Origin: Streptomyces sp. BA2
GTDB taxonomy: Bacteria > Actinomycetota > Actinomycetes > Streptomycetales > Streptomycetaceae
Direction: 5' to 3'
DNA length: 64,000 bases
Assembly (NCBI RefSeq): GCF_009769735.1
Contig: NZ_WSRO01000002.1
Location: forward strand, 2,294,001-2,358,000
A model generated the notes under the pieces. That model saw only the letters and a program-made list of their open reading frames with translations. It was not told the DNA's origin and searched no databases. Positions within the stretch are counted from its first letter, which is position 1. Each line of letters starts with the position of its first letter. Of this stretch, positions 24,882-33,793 are shown in pieces. The position numbers were made by a program, and so were the translations under genes.

Positions 24882-25678
24882 ACGCTCCTGTGCCGATACT
24901 CATGTACCACTCGATCGCGCATGAACCGGCTCTGGAGACACGGGAGTTGTCCGTGTCTCCAGGGGCGTTCACCGAGCAGCTCGAACTGCTCGGCGAGCGC
25001 GGGTTCACGCCACTGAGCACGGCCGGGCTCGCCGCGATCTGGCGTACTCCCGGCCGCGCCCTGCCGGCCAGGCCCGTCCTGATCACCTTCGACGACGGCT
25101 ATGAAGGCGTGCACCGGCACGCGCTGCCCGTGCTCGCCGAGCACGGCTTCGTGTCGACGCTCTTCGTCTCCACGGGCTGGCTGCGCGGAGCGCACGACAC
25201 CGGGGGCGCCCTCGACCTGATGCTCGACTGGGGCCAGGTGCGCGAACTGGCCGCGGCGGGCACGGAGATCGGCGGGCACAGCCACACGCACCCGCAGCTC
25301 GACCAGCTGGACGACGACGACCTCTGGTTTGAACTCCTTCGCTGTAGAGAGATCGTCACCGAAGAACTCGGCACCCGGCCGGTCTCCTTCGCCTACCCCT
25401 ACGGCTATTCCAGCCGCCGGGTGCGCCGAACGGTGCGCGGCGCCGGATTCGCCCAGTCGCTCGCGGTCGGCAACGCCCTCGCACGGCGTACGCAGGGGCC
25501 GTACGCCCTGCAGCGGGTGACCGTGCGCCGCTCCACCGGCATCGAGGAGTTCGAACGGCTCGTGGAGGGCCGTTCGATCGCCCGCAACTTCGCAAGGGAC
25601 CGTGCCCACACCAAGGGGTACGCCGTGGTCCGCAGAGCCCGACAGGCCCGCCGGAAGGCAACTCGTACCCGTGTCTGA
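24878..25678 (+). CDS. Polysaccharide deacetylase (CE4)
   Basis: The 266-residue protein carries the CE4 catalytic motifs: VLITFDDGYEG (catalytic D72, metal D73), the zinc motif HSHTHPQLDQL (H134 and H138), and FAYPYGYSS. It begins MNAPVPILMYHSIAH, as usual in single-domain deacetylases. No signal or membrane segment is seen, so it may act on lipid-linked intermediates at the inner face or be exported in an unusual way. GAGGAGGG precedes the start. The stop overlaps the next gene's GTG. Within the cluster it would remove N-acetyl groups from the polymer. Confidence 0.92.
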   Translation: MNAPVPILMYHSIAHEPALETRELSVSPGAFTEQLELLGERGFTPLSTAGLAAIWRTPGRALPARPVLITFDDGYEGVHRHALPVLAEHGFVSTLFVSTGWLRGAHDTGGALDLMLDWGQVRELAAAGTEIGGHSHTHPQLDQLDDDDLWFELLRCREIVTEELGTRPVSFAYPYGYSSRRVRRTVRGAGFAQSLAVGNALARRTQGPYALQRVTVRRSTGIEEFERLVEGRSIARNFARDRAHTKGYAVVRRARQARRKATRTRV

Positions 25679-28600
25679 CACGTCGACCGCCCAGGCAGAC
25701 GTCTCTGGGACTCCGAGCACCGAACAGCGGCCGCCGTCCGGCAAGTCGGGCAGGCCGCGCAGAATGCGCATGCCCGGCAGGGGTGGCGGTGGTGGTGGGA
25801 GCCCGTTGTTCCGCAACGCCTATGCACTGATGCTGAACACCGGCATCTCCGGCGTGCTCGGCGTCGGCTTCTGGCTGGCCGCCGCTCGGTACTACTCCGA
25901 GTCGGCGGTCGGCCAGGGCTCGGCGGCGATCGCCGCCATGAAGCTCCTCGCGGGGCTCACCGCCCTCACCCTGACGGGTGCCCTCGCCCGCTACATACCG
26001 GTAGCGGGACGCGCCACGGGCAAGCTCATCTTCCGTACGTACGCGGCCAGTTCGGTGGTCGTGGCGTTCGCCGCGCTGATCTTCCTGTTCACGCTCGACC
26101 TGTGGGGACCCTCGTACAAGTTCCTGCACGGACCGCTGCACGGCCTCGGCTTCATCGCCGCGGTCATCGCCTGGTCGCTGCTCACCCTCCAGGACGGGGT
26201 GCTCACGGGGCTGCGCAACGCACTGTGGGTACCGGTCGGCAACACCATCTTCTCGGTCGTCAAGCTGGGGCTGCTCATCGCGGTGGCCGCGGCGATCCCG
26301 ACGGCGGGCGTGTTCGTGTCGTGGGTCGCCGCGATCGCCCTGTCGGTCATCCCGCTCGGCTGGCTGGTGTTCCGGCGCCTCGTGCCGCGGCACGTGAAGG
26401 CCACCCAGGACAAGACGCAGCCGCCGACGCTGCGCGAGATGGGCCGCTTCCTGGCCGGCGACTACACCGGCTCGCTCTTCTCGCTCGCCGTGGTCTATCT
26501 CGTACCGGTGATCGTCGCCTCGCAGGTCAGCTCGGTCGACAACGCGTACTTCTACATCACCACCACGATCGGCGGCACGGTCAATCTGCTCGCCATCAAC
26601 ATGGGCGCCTCGCTGACCGTCGAGGGCGCGCACGACCCGGCGCGGCTCGCGGCGAACACCCGGGCCGCGCTGCGCCGCATGGCGCGCATCATGCTGCCGG
26701 TGTGCGGTCTGCTCTTCATCGGGGCGCCGTTCATCCTGCGGGTCTTCGGCCAGGGGTACGCGGACGCGGCGACGCCGCTGCTTCGCTGGTTCGCGGTGGG
26801 CGCGGCGCTGCGGGTCGTCATGGAGACGTACTTCGCGGTGCAGCGCGCGCAGAGCCGTACGTCCGGGATCGCCTGGATGCAGGGACTCTTGTGCGCCATG
26901 GTGCTCGGCCTGACGCTGCTTCTGCTGCCGCGGATGGGGCTCACGGGGGCGGGTGTCGCCGAGATCTGCAGCCTCACGGTGATCGTGGCGATCGCGGCGC
27001 CGAAGCTGTACCGGGTGGCGCGGGGGGCTGCGCCGTCGGACGCCGGCGGGGCGCCGGACGGCGATCTCGCGGACCTGGGGACGCCCGAGACGCCGCCCGC
27101 GCCCGCGGCGGACGCGGCGGGTCAGAAGAAGGAGCGGCACGGGCCCGCCTGGGCACTGCGCGAGTCGCTCGACTCGGACACGCTGCAACTGGCGGTGCGG
27201 CCCGACTTCGACCATCCGGAGCGCAGGCCCGACGTGCGTCCGGGGCCGGGAACGCCCGCGTCCGGGGCACCGGCTTTCGGGACACCGGCTTTCGGGACAC
27301 CGGCTTTCGGGGCACCGGCTTTCGGGAAGGCCGCGGGCACGGGGAACAAGGGGGACGACATGCCGGACACGGAGGACTCGGAGGTCACGGCGCACCGGCC
27401 GACCTGGGCGCTGAGAACACCGGTCAAACCGCGCGAACCGGCGGCTTCGTCGCCGATGCCGCCTTCGGTGTCGTCGGCCGTCACCGCGCCCGCCGAGGAG
27501 CCCGCCACCACCCCGGGCGCGGCGGAGACACCGCCCGAGCCCGTCGTCGCGCCCGGACCACTCCCCCGCCGCCGCGCCGTCTTCATGGCGCTGTTCCTCG
27601 CCTTGGCGCTCGCCCTCTACTGGCTGCCCACCGTGGGCATCACCGAGGCCGATCTGGACGAGATGGGCGGGCTCGGGCTCATCTCGATCCTGCCCGCGCC
27701 GACCCTGCTCGGCGCCGCGCTGCTCGTCGTCGTCTTCGCCTCGCTGCTCTGGCTGGAACGGCCGCACAAGGCTTTGCTCCTGACGACGCTGCTCACCACG
27801 GTGGTGTGTCTGCACGCACTGCCGGCCGTCCTTGAGGACGTGCCGCGGTTCGCGACGGCCTGGCAGCACCTGGGCTTCATGGAGTACATCGACAGGACCG
27901 GCTCCGCGGTGCCCGACCTGGACGCGCGCTGGAGCTGGCCCGGGTTCTTCGCGGCGGCCACGTTCGTGGCGAAGGCGTGCGGCGTCTCGGACATGACCGA
28001 GGTGATCCGCTGGTGGCCGCTGGCCATGCAACTGCTCTACCTGGCCCCGATGTTCCTGCTCGTGCGCTCCATGCGGGCGTCCTGGCGCGCCAAGTGGGCC
28101 GGCCTGTGGATCTCCGCGCTGAGCGGCTGGGTCGGCCAGGACTACTTCTCCCCGCAGGGTTTCACGTACCTGCTCTATCTGGTGTTCGTCGCGGTGCTCC
28201 TCGTGTGGTTCCGCGCGCCGCACGTGCTGTGGGCCAAGCGGCGCCCGGGAGAGCTGGAGGTCGAACCCGCCGACCGGCGTCAGCGCGCGGTCCTGCTCGT
28301 CGTCCTGATCGCCCTGTTCGCGGCGACCGTCCCCGCGCACCAGCTCACACCGTTCGTGATGCTCGGCGTTCTGGCCGCGCTCGTCCTGGTGGGCCGCTCG
28401 GAGTTGCGCGGCCTGCCGATCCTCTTCGCGGTCCTCGTCGCCGTCTGGGTGGGCTTCCTCGCGGAGCCGTACTGGTCGGGGCACTTCGACGAGCTGTTCG
28501 GCGGAATCGGCGGCGTCGGCGGCAACGTGTCGTCGTCGGTGTCCGGCCGGATCGAGGGCGGCAGTTCGACCCACCAACTCGTCCTGTACGCACGCGTCGC

Positions 28601-29573
28601 GCTGGCCGGCGGTGTCATGGCGTTCGCCTGCTGGGGCTGGTGGCGGCGGCGCGACCACAAGTACACGGAACGCTCGCTGCTCGTCCTGACCTTCGTCCCG
28701 TTCCTGGGCTTCGGCATGCAGTCGTACGGCGGCGAGATGGCCCTGCGTGTCTTCATGTTCGCGCTGCCCGGCGCCGCGCTCCTCGCCGGGCTCGCGTTCT
28801 TCCCGCGGGCGGGCATCACCGCGAAGGAGCGGGACCGCGACAAGGTGAGCCTGGCGCCGCTCGCCGCGCTGATGGCGGGGCTCGTCCTGATGGGCGGCTT
28901 CCTGGTGGCGCGCTGGGGCAACGAACCCTTCGAGCGGACCCGGGCCGGCGAGGTCGCCGCGATGGAGTACGTGTACGAGCACGACGACCCGACGGTACGG
29001 CTCCTCTGGATGAGCGACGACACGCTCAACAACGTGACGCCCGCGATGCCTTGGGGCACGCGCGACATGGAGAAGGTGCAGTACGTCCCGACCCTCGCCC
29101 CTGCCGACCCGGTCCTGGTCTCCAGCCTGGTGAAGGCGCTCAAGGACGCGGGCCCCAACTCGTATCTGATGATCAACAAGAGTCAGACGGTCTATCTCCA
29201 GATGGACGTGGGCTACCCGAAGTCCTGGGATTCCCGGCTGATCACGAACCTCGACAACCGCCAGGAGCTGAAGAAGGTCCTCACGAACGACGACGCGACC
29301 CTCTACACGCTGCGCAAGCAGCCGAACGGCGAGGTCGAGAAGGCCGACCCGGGCCCGATCGGGCCGCAGGTGACCTGGACTCCCTGGTCAGTGATCGGCG
29401 CGCTCGCGGCGATCGCCCTGGTCCTGCTGCTCGTCACCCGTGAGGTCGTGCGGGTGGCGGTGGAGCCGAGCGTGCGGCAACTGCGCTGGCTGCAGAGCAG
29501 CTTCTGGTTCTCGCTGCCGCTGCTCGCGGTGCTGCTCGCCTCGCTGATCCAGCGGTTCCTGACGATGGCGTGA
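25671..29573 (+). CDS. Fusion of MVF/Wzx-type flippase and GT-C/polymerase-like membrane protein
   Basis: This 1300-residue protein starts at a GTG overlapping the deacetylase stop. Residues about 50-450 form a multi-helix flippase of the polysaccharide biosynthesis (Wzx/MVF) type (LFRNAYALMLNTGISGVLGVGFWLAAARYY, then FLAGDYTGSLFSLAVVYLVPVI). A charged, proline-rich cytoplasmic linker (about 450-635) contains four 5-residue repeats of APAFG/TPAFG. Residues about 636-1300 are a second polytopic domain with a large outside loop (PAHQLTPFVML, FSPQGFTYLLY), reminiscent of GT-C glycosyltransferases or polymerases. Such flippase-polymerase joining in one chain is unusual. It is the core of the exopolysaccharide cluster. 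Confidence 0.82.
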   Translation: MSDTSTAQADVSGTPSTEQRPPSGKSGRPRRMRMPGRGGGGGGSPLFRNAYALMLNTGISGVLGVGFWLAAARYYSESAVGQGSAAIAAMKLLAGLTALTLTGALARYIPVAGRATGKLIFRTYAASSVVVAFAALIFLFTLDLWGPSYKFLHGPLHGLGFIAAVIAWSLLTLQDGVLTGLRNALWVPVGNTIFSVVKLGLLIAVAAAIPTAGVFVSWVAAIALSVIPLGWLVFRRLVPRHVKATQDKTQPPTLREMGRFLAGDYTGSLFSLAVVYLVPVIVASQVSSVDNAYFYITTTIGGTVNLLAINMGASLTVEGAHDPARLAANTRAALRRMARIMLPVCGLLFIGAPFILRVFGQGYADAATPLLRWFAVGAALRVVMETYFAVQRAQSRTSGIAWMQGLLCAMVLGLTLLLLPRMGLTGAGVAEICSLTVIVAIAAPKLYRVARGAAPSDAGGAPDGDLADLGTPETPPAPAADAAGQKKERHGPAWALRESLDSDTLQLAVRPDFDHPERRPDVRPGPGTPASGAPAFGTPAFGTPAFGAPAFGKAAGTGNKGDDMPDTEDSEVTAHRPTWALRTPVKPREPAASSPMPPSVSSAVTAPAEEPATTPGAAETPPEPVVAPGPLPRRRAVFMALFLALALALYWLPTVGITEADLDEMGGLGLISILPAPTLLGAALLVVVFASLLWLERPHKALLLTTLLTTVVCLHALPAVLEDVPRFATAWQHLGFMEYIDRTGSAVPDLDARWSWPGFFAAATFVAKACGVSDMTEVIRWWPLAMQLLYLAPMFLLVRSMRASWRAKWAGLWISALSGWVGQDYFSPQGFTYLLYLVFVAVLLVWFRAPHVLWAKRRPGELEVEPADRRQRAVLLVVLIALFAATVPAHQLTPFVMLGVLAALVLVGRSELRGLPILFAVLVAVWVGFLAEPYWSGHFDELFGGIGGVGGNVSSSVSGRIEGGSSTHQLVLYARVALAGGVMAFACWGWWRRRDHKYTERSLLVLTFVPFLGFGMQSYGGEMALRVFMFALPGAALLAGLAFFPRAGITAKERDRDKVSLAPLAALMAGLVLMGGFLVARWGNEPFERTRAGEVAAMEYVYEHDDPTVRLLWMSDDTLNNVTPAMPWGTRDMEKVQYVPTLAPADPVLVSSLVKALKDAGPNSYLMINKSQTVYLQMDVGYPKSWDSRLITNLDNRQELKKVLTNDDATLYTLRKQPNGEVEKADPGPIGPQVTWTPWSVIGALAAIALVLLLVTREVVRVAVEPSVRQLRWLQSSFWFSLPLLAVLLASLIQRFLTMA
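27267..27326 (+). repeat. Four tandem 15-base units in the flippase fusion linker
   Basis: Units of rCACCGGCTTTCGGG (r is G or A) occur four times without gaps and in frame, encoding A/T-P-A-F-G. They lie in the cytoplasmic linker between the two membrane halves. Slippage could vary the copy number without breaking the frame. Confidence 0.9.
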
Positions 29574-29600
29574 CACGGGGCAGGAGAGGGCTGAAGCGGA

Positions 29601-31025
29601 TCACCGCTTCAGCCACTTCACCTCGTACCCCTTCATCCCGAACCGCTTCCCGTCGACCTTCGCGTCGATCGAGCGGTCGAGGGTGTTCACGACGAGCACG
29701 GTCTCCTTGTCGGCGAGGACGCGTACGTTCGGTACGTCGTCGGCGGCGACGGAGACCTTCTCGTACTCCGTGCCGGGCGGGAACGCGTCGTTGAACCGGG
29801 AGAGCATCTTCAGCATCGGCAACGCCGTGCCGCCGTCGTCGAGTTGGGTGGACCGCCACAGGCAGCCCGCGCAGCTCTCGCCCCTCTTCTGCGGGTTCCA
29901 GTAGAAGCCGCTGCTCGCACCGCCGCGTGCCATCGCCATCAGCCCGGTGGCGTGGACGGCGACGCGGTGCGGCTCGGACCAGTCGTCGCGGTCGTCGTCG
30001 CTGTCGCCCGGTTCCACGTAGTACTCGGCCCACCACAGCGGCAGGTCCCCGGTGCGCTCCCGCACCCATTTACCGACGGCCGTGAGCTTCTCGGTGGCCT
30101 TGAACTCGTCGGGGATCATCTCGTCGTCGACGGTGTAGCTGGAACCGTCCACGACGACGAAGTCCGCGCCCGCCTTGTTCTTGTTCCAGTAGTCGAAGGC
30201 GTCGAGGACCCGCTGGTCCATGCGGCCCCAGGGGCCCTTGACCTCCGTCGAGGCGCCCTCGGTCTGGCGCGGGTCGACGCTGTCCATGACGAGGTAGGGG
30301 CCGCCGACCATGATGTCCTTGTTGACCTTCTTGAGCTCCTTGTGGACCAGGTTGTAGAGCTCGGTGTAGCCCTCGTAGTCCCAGCGGGCCTTCTCGTTGT
30401 TCCAGAAGCCCTTGAACTCGTTCCAGACGATGAAGTGCCGTACGTCCGGATAGCGTTTGGCGACGGTCGCCGCGAGCTTGGCGTAGTCCTTGTAGTGGGC
30501 GCGTTCCGGAGCGGTCTCCAGGGCCTGCTGGCTCCAGTCGGTGTTGTCCGCGCCGGGCTTACCGCCCTTCATCCAGTCCGGGGCGCAGCACAGGGTGACG
30601 ACCGGCGTGCCGTCGGTGGCGCGGATGAAGTCCATCCGGCTGTCCATCTCCGTGAAGTCGTAACGCCCCTTGACCGGCTCGGGGTTGCTCGCGCCCCAGC
30701 CCATGATGTGCTGGATCTGCGGCAGCGGGCGCGGCTGGCCCGCGAGCAGCTCCTCGGCGCGCCGCGTGGCGGCCTCGCCGCCCTCGTCCGCGCTGTACTG
30801 GGTGTGGGTGAAGCCCCAGCCGACGGCCGGCTTCACCTTGCCGGGCGGGACCGCGGGGGTGCCGTGCACCTTGTCGCCGTCGCGCGTGGTGCCTTCGGAG
30901 CCCGTGCCGTCATCGGGGAGCGTGGTGACGACGGTCAGGATCAGTGCCAGTGCGGCCAGAGCAACGCCGAGCAACGCGGCGAGCCGCCACCGCTGTGCCC
31001 CCGAATTCCACCCATGACGTCCCAT
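29601..31025 (-). CDS. Membrane-anchored GH39-like glycoside hydrolase
   Basis: The 474-residue protein has an N-terminal anchor helix (LAALLGVALAALALILTVVTT, residues about 15-35) followed by a TIM-barrel hydrolase. FIVWNEFKGFWN supplies the likely acid/base E203 and LPLWWAEYYVEPG the likely nucleophile E334, in the positions expected for clan A family 39 (xylosidase/iduronidase). A C-terminal beta domain closes the protein. It faces the exopolysaccharide operon convergently, 27 bases from it, and could trim or release the polymer. The start is uncertain: ATG 31025 lacks a clear ribosome site, and ATG 31076 is the alternative. Confidence 0.8.
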   Translation of the reverse strand: MGRHGWNSGAQRWRLAALLGVALAALALILTVVTTLPDDGTGSEGTTRDGDKVHGTPAVPPGKVKPAVGWGFTHTQYSADEGGEAATRRAEELLAGQPRPLPQIQHIMGWGASNPEPVKGRYDFTEMDSRMDFIRATDGTPVVTLCCAPDWMKGGKPGADNTDWSQQALETAPERAHYKDYAKLAATVAKRYPDVRHFIVWNEFKGFWNNEKARWDYEGYTELYNLVHKELKKVNKDIMVGGPYLVMDSVDPRQTEGASTEVKGPWGRMDQRVLDAFDYWNKNKAGADFVVVDGSSYTVDDEMIPDEFKATEKLTAVGKWVRERTGDLPLWWAEYYVEPGDSDDDRDDWSEPHRVAVHATGLMAMARGGASSGFYWNPQKRGESCAGCLWRSTQLDDGGTALPMLKMLSRFNDAFPPGTEYEKVSVAADDVPNVRVLADKETVLVVNTLDRSIDAKVDGKRFGMKGYEVKWLKR

Positions 31026-31186
31026 CAAGGGCAAGACTATCCAGGGAAGTTGGCGGTGACACAGGTTCCGCATCACGGGTTCGCGGCTTTCCGGCGGCTT
31101 CGGCGGCCCTGACCCACCTGAACGGAGTACGGCCGAGTACGTAAACCTGGATGCACGAGGGCACTTGTGTGCCGGATCATGGCGGC

Positions 31187-32281
31187 ATGTCTGCGAACCC
31201 TCAGGACACCCTGCCGATCCGGCTCAACGTCGACGACAGCGACTCTCCGTCGGATGTCGTGGACGCCCTCTTCCTCGGCCGCTTCGCCACCGGGGAGCAG
31301 CCCTTCTCGCACAGCTCCAACATCGACCGCGTCAAGTCCGGCTCCACGCTGCTCCCGCCCGGTGCGACGGTGCTGCGCGCGGCCCGCGACGACGACCGCA
31401 GCGCGACGCTGGCCGAGGGCGAAGGCTGGACTCTCCTGATCTCGCGCTGGAACCGCGGCGCGGACGTCACCGTGACGGCGACGAGCGCCGACCTCGCGGA
31501 GAAGGTTCTGAAGCAGGCGACGGACGGCGCGCAGGACGAGCCGGAGCCCCAGCCGGACAACGTGACCATGGGGTTCTGGTACGTGTCCCCCAGGCGCGGC
31601 CCGCACCGCACCACACGGCAGATCGCCGCCGGTACGTGGGATGAGGTGCGGGAGAACTACACCGCGCCGGTCGCCGGGGCCATGGACTCCCTGATGAAGA
31701 CGGGCCCCGAGGACATCTCGGGCCGCCTCCTGCTCCTGCACGGCCCGCCGGGCACGGGCAAGACGTCGGCGCTGCGGACGCTCGCGCGGTCCTGGCGTGA
31801 CTGGTGCCAGGTGGACTGTGTCCTGGACCCGGAGCGGCTGTTCAGCGACGTCGGCTACTTGATGGACATCGCGATCGGTGAGGACGACGGCACGGCGAAG
31901 GGCCGCTGGAGGCTGCTGCTCCTGGAGGACTGCGACGAGCTGATCCGGGGAGAGGCGAAGCACACCGCGGGGCAGGCGTTGTCGCGTTTGCTGAACCTGA
32001 CGGACGGTCTCCTTGGCCAGGGCCGCAACGTCCTGGTCGGCGTCACGACGAACGAGGACCTGGAGCGGCTCCACCCGGCGGTGGTCCGGCCGGGCCGGTG
32101 CCTCGCCCGGATCGAGGTCGGAAGCCTGACCCGCGCCGAGTCGATCGACTGGCTCGGCACGGAGGAGGGCGTTCCCCGCGAGGGCGCGACGCTGGCGGAG
32201 CTGTACGCCTTGCGTCGCGGAACCTCCCCTACGTCGGTCCCGGACCCCCGGGGCGGGGCGGATGCGGGGCTGTACCTGTAG
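31187..32281 (+). CDS. AAA ATPase with DUF5925 N-terminal domain
   Basis: This protein of about 364 residues has an N-terminal domain of about 170 residues (IRLNVDDSDSPSDVVDALFLGRFATGEQPF) of the DUF5925 type, then an AAA module: Walker A LLLLHGPPGTGKTSALRTL, Walker B LLLLEDCDELI, sensor LVGVTTNEDLERLHPAVVRPGR (arginine finger). The role is unknown. The ATG at 31187 is taken as start; an ATG at 31151 adds 12 residues. A hairpin with CGTTCCGC/GCGGAACG arms lies at about 32300-32320 downstream. Confidence 0.85.
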   Translation: MSANPQDTLPIRLNVDDSDSPSDVVDALFLGRFATGEQPFSHSSNIDRVKSGSTLLPPGATVLRAARDDDRSATLAEGEGWTLLISRWNRGADVTVTATSADLAEKVLKQATDGAQDEPEPQPDNVTMGFWYVSPRRGPHRTTRQIAAGTWDEVRENYTAPVAGAMDSLMKTGPEDISGRLLLLHGPPGTGKTSALRTLARSWRDWCQVDCVLDPERLFSDVGYLMDIAIGEDDGTAKGRWRLLLLEDCDELIRGEAKHTAGQALSRLLNLTDGLLGQGRNVLVGVTTNEDLERLHPAVVRPGRCLARIEVGSLTRAESIDWLGTEEGVPREGATLAELYALRRGTSPTSVPDPRGGADAGLYL

Positions 32282-32391
32282 CCCCCCGTTGTGGGCAGGC
32301 GTTCCGCACGGCGGAACGGGTGGGCACAACGCGAAGCCGCAGGGTGCGTATTCAGTATGGCGTCAAGTCCCGCCTCGGCCCCGGGGGGCAG

Positions 32392-32793
32392 TCACCCCGA
32401 GTCCCCATAAGCAGCCCGCAAAGCATCCCGCGCGGCGGACAACGCCCCCGCCTCGGAGAGGCCGAGCCGCCGAGCCCGCTCGGCAAAGGCCTGGGCGGCG
32501 GCGGACGCCTCCCGCGCGGCAGCGTCCCCCGCGGCGGCGATGAACGTCCCATGACGCCCCCGCGTCTCGATCACCCCGTCCGCCTCAAGCGCCCGGTACG
32601 CCTTGGCCACCGTATTGGCGGCAAGCCCAAGGTCCTGGGCGAGCCCCCGCACGGTCGGCAACTTGTACCCCACCGGCAGCGCACCGCCCAGCGCCTGCTC
32701 GGCGATCTGGGCCCGCACCTGCTCGTAGGGCGGCACACCACTCGCACCGGCGGCGCCGCCCCCGTCACTCTCGATCTCGATCTTCAAAGTCAC
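32392..32793 (-). CDS. GntR-family regulator, YtrA type
   Basis: This short 133-residue protein starts at a GTG. The winged helix (PPYEQVRAQIAEQALGGAL, LPTVRGLAQDLGLAANTVAKAYRALEADGVIETRGRHGTFI) is followed by only about 45 helical residues. This is the YtrA subgroup, which lacks a large ligand domain and usually represses nearby transporter genes. No transporter is adjacent; the divergent neighbour is a GNAT enzyme 70 bases away. Confidence 0.85.
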   Translation of the reverse strand: MTLKIEIESDGGGAAGASGVPPYEQVRAQIAEQALGGALPVGYKLPTVRGLAQDLGLAANTVAKAYRALEADGVIETRGRHGTFIAAAGDAAAREASAAAQAFAERARRLGLSEAGALSAARDALRAAYGDSG

Positions 32794-32863
32794 GCGGCGA
32801 TTGTCCCGCACCCCAGGAAAATAGGAGGCACCTGGACGCGCCCCGCGCGTAGCGTGCGGCCCC

Positions 32864-33793
32864 ATGACCGTCCTAGTCCGCGCACTGCGCCCCGGCAGCA
32901 GCCCCGATGCCGAGGGCTTCGCCGCCGTCCGCCGGGCCTGCGTGCCCGCCATGCTCGCCACCGCCGATTCGGTCCGGTTCGACCTGGCGCACGCTCATCC
33001 CGAGTCCCGGTACCTCCAGTTGGTCGCCGAGGCCGGCGGGGAGATCGTCGGCACGGCGCAGGTGGGCATCGCCTACGACAGCCCCGAACCGGGCCAGGGC
33101 TTCGCCAACGTCTACGTACACCCGCAGCGGCGCAGGCTGGGCGCGGGTTCGCTGATCCTGCGGACGGCGGAGGAGTACCTGGCGGACGCGGGAGCCACCA
33201 CGGTCTTCTCCTGGGTCCTTGACGAGCCCGCGAACCGCGCCTTCGCCGCCGGACGCGGCTACCGCGCGAGCCGCTCGGCCCACTTCCTGCGCCTCGACCT
33301 GGCGGATGGCCGGCTGCCGCCGCGCCAAGTGCTGCCCGCCGGGGTGGAGTTGCGTACGGGAGCGGAGTTCGGGGACGACCCGCGCGCTCTCTTCGAGCTG
33401 GACGCGGAGACCGTGGCGGACGAACCGAGCGATGTGGCCGCGGAGTTCACGGACTACGAGCAGTGGCTCGCCGAGACCTGGAACCACCCTCTGGTGAACC
33501 GCGAACTGACCTCGGTGGCAGTGGTGGACGGCACGCCTGCCGCCTTCACCCTGGCCCGTACGGACGACTCGTCGCGCTACGCGAGCGGCATGACAGGCAC
33601 CGCACGCGCGTTCCGCGGGCGCGGCCTTGCCAAGCTGGCCAAGAACGACTCCCTGCACCGGGCGCGGACCGTCGGCTGCACCGAGGCGTTCACAGGCAAT
33701 GACACCGGAAACGAGCCGATGCTGGCGATCAACAAATGGTTCGGCTACGAGATCTGCGCAACGGAGGTACGTCATGTCCGGACCCTCGGCTGA
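32864..33793 (+). CDS. Tandem-GNAT acetyltransferase
   Basis: The 309-residue protein contains two GNAT folds. The first has ANVYVHPQRRRLGAGSLILRTAEEYL (acetyl-CoA P-loop R/Q-x-x-G-x-G/A type); the second has MTGTARAFRGRGLAKLAKNDSLHRAR, then FTGNDTGNEPMLAINKWFGYE, a common ending in antibiotic- or mycothiol-related two-domain acetyltransferases. The substrate is unknown. Its last 20 bases overlap the DUF402 gene, which has its own GGAGGT inside this gene, so the two are coupled. Confidence 0.88.
   Translation: MTVLVRALRPGSSPDAEGFAAVRRACVPAMLATADSVRFDLAHAHPESRYLQLVAEAGGEIVGTAQVGIAYDSPEPGQGFANVYVHPQRRRLGAGSLILRTAEEYLADAGATTVFSWVLDEPANRAFAAGRGYRASRSAHFLRLDLADGRLPPRQVLPAGVELRTGAEFGDDPRALFELDAETVADEPSDVAAEFTDYEQWLAETWNHPLVNRELTSVAVVDGTPAAFTLARTDDSSRYASGMTGTARAFRGRGLAKLAKNDSLHRARTVGCTEAFTGNDTGNEPMLAINKWFGYEICATEVRHVRTLG

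Noticed and set aside
25356..28982. A 1208-codon open frame on the minus strand opposite the flippase fusion
   Set aside because: Highly charged, repetitive His/Arg/Gln text with no fold, opposite a gene with clear membrane domains; a GC-frame shadow.
31151..31186. Upstream ATG of the DUF5925 ATPase as start
   Set aside because: The 12 extra residues (MHEGTCVPDHGG) look like untranslated leader; the ATG at 31187 starts family-like sequence. Neither start has a strong ribosome site, so some doubt remains.
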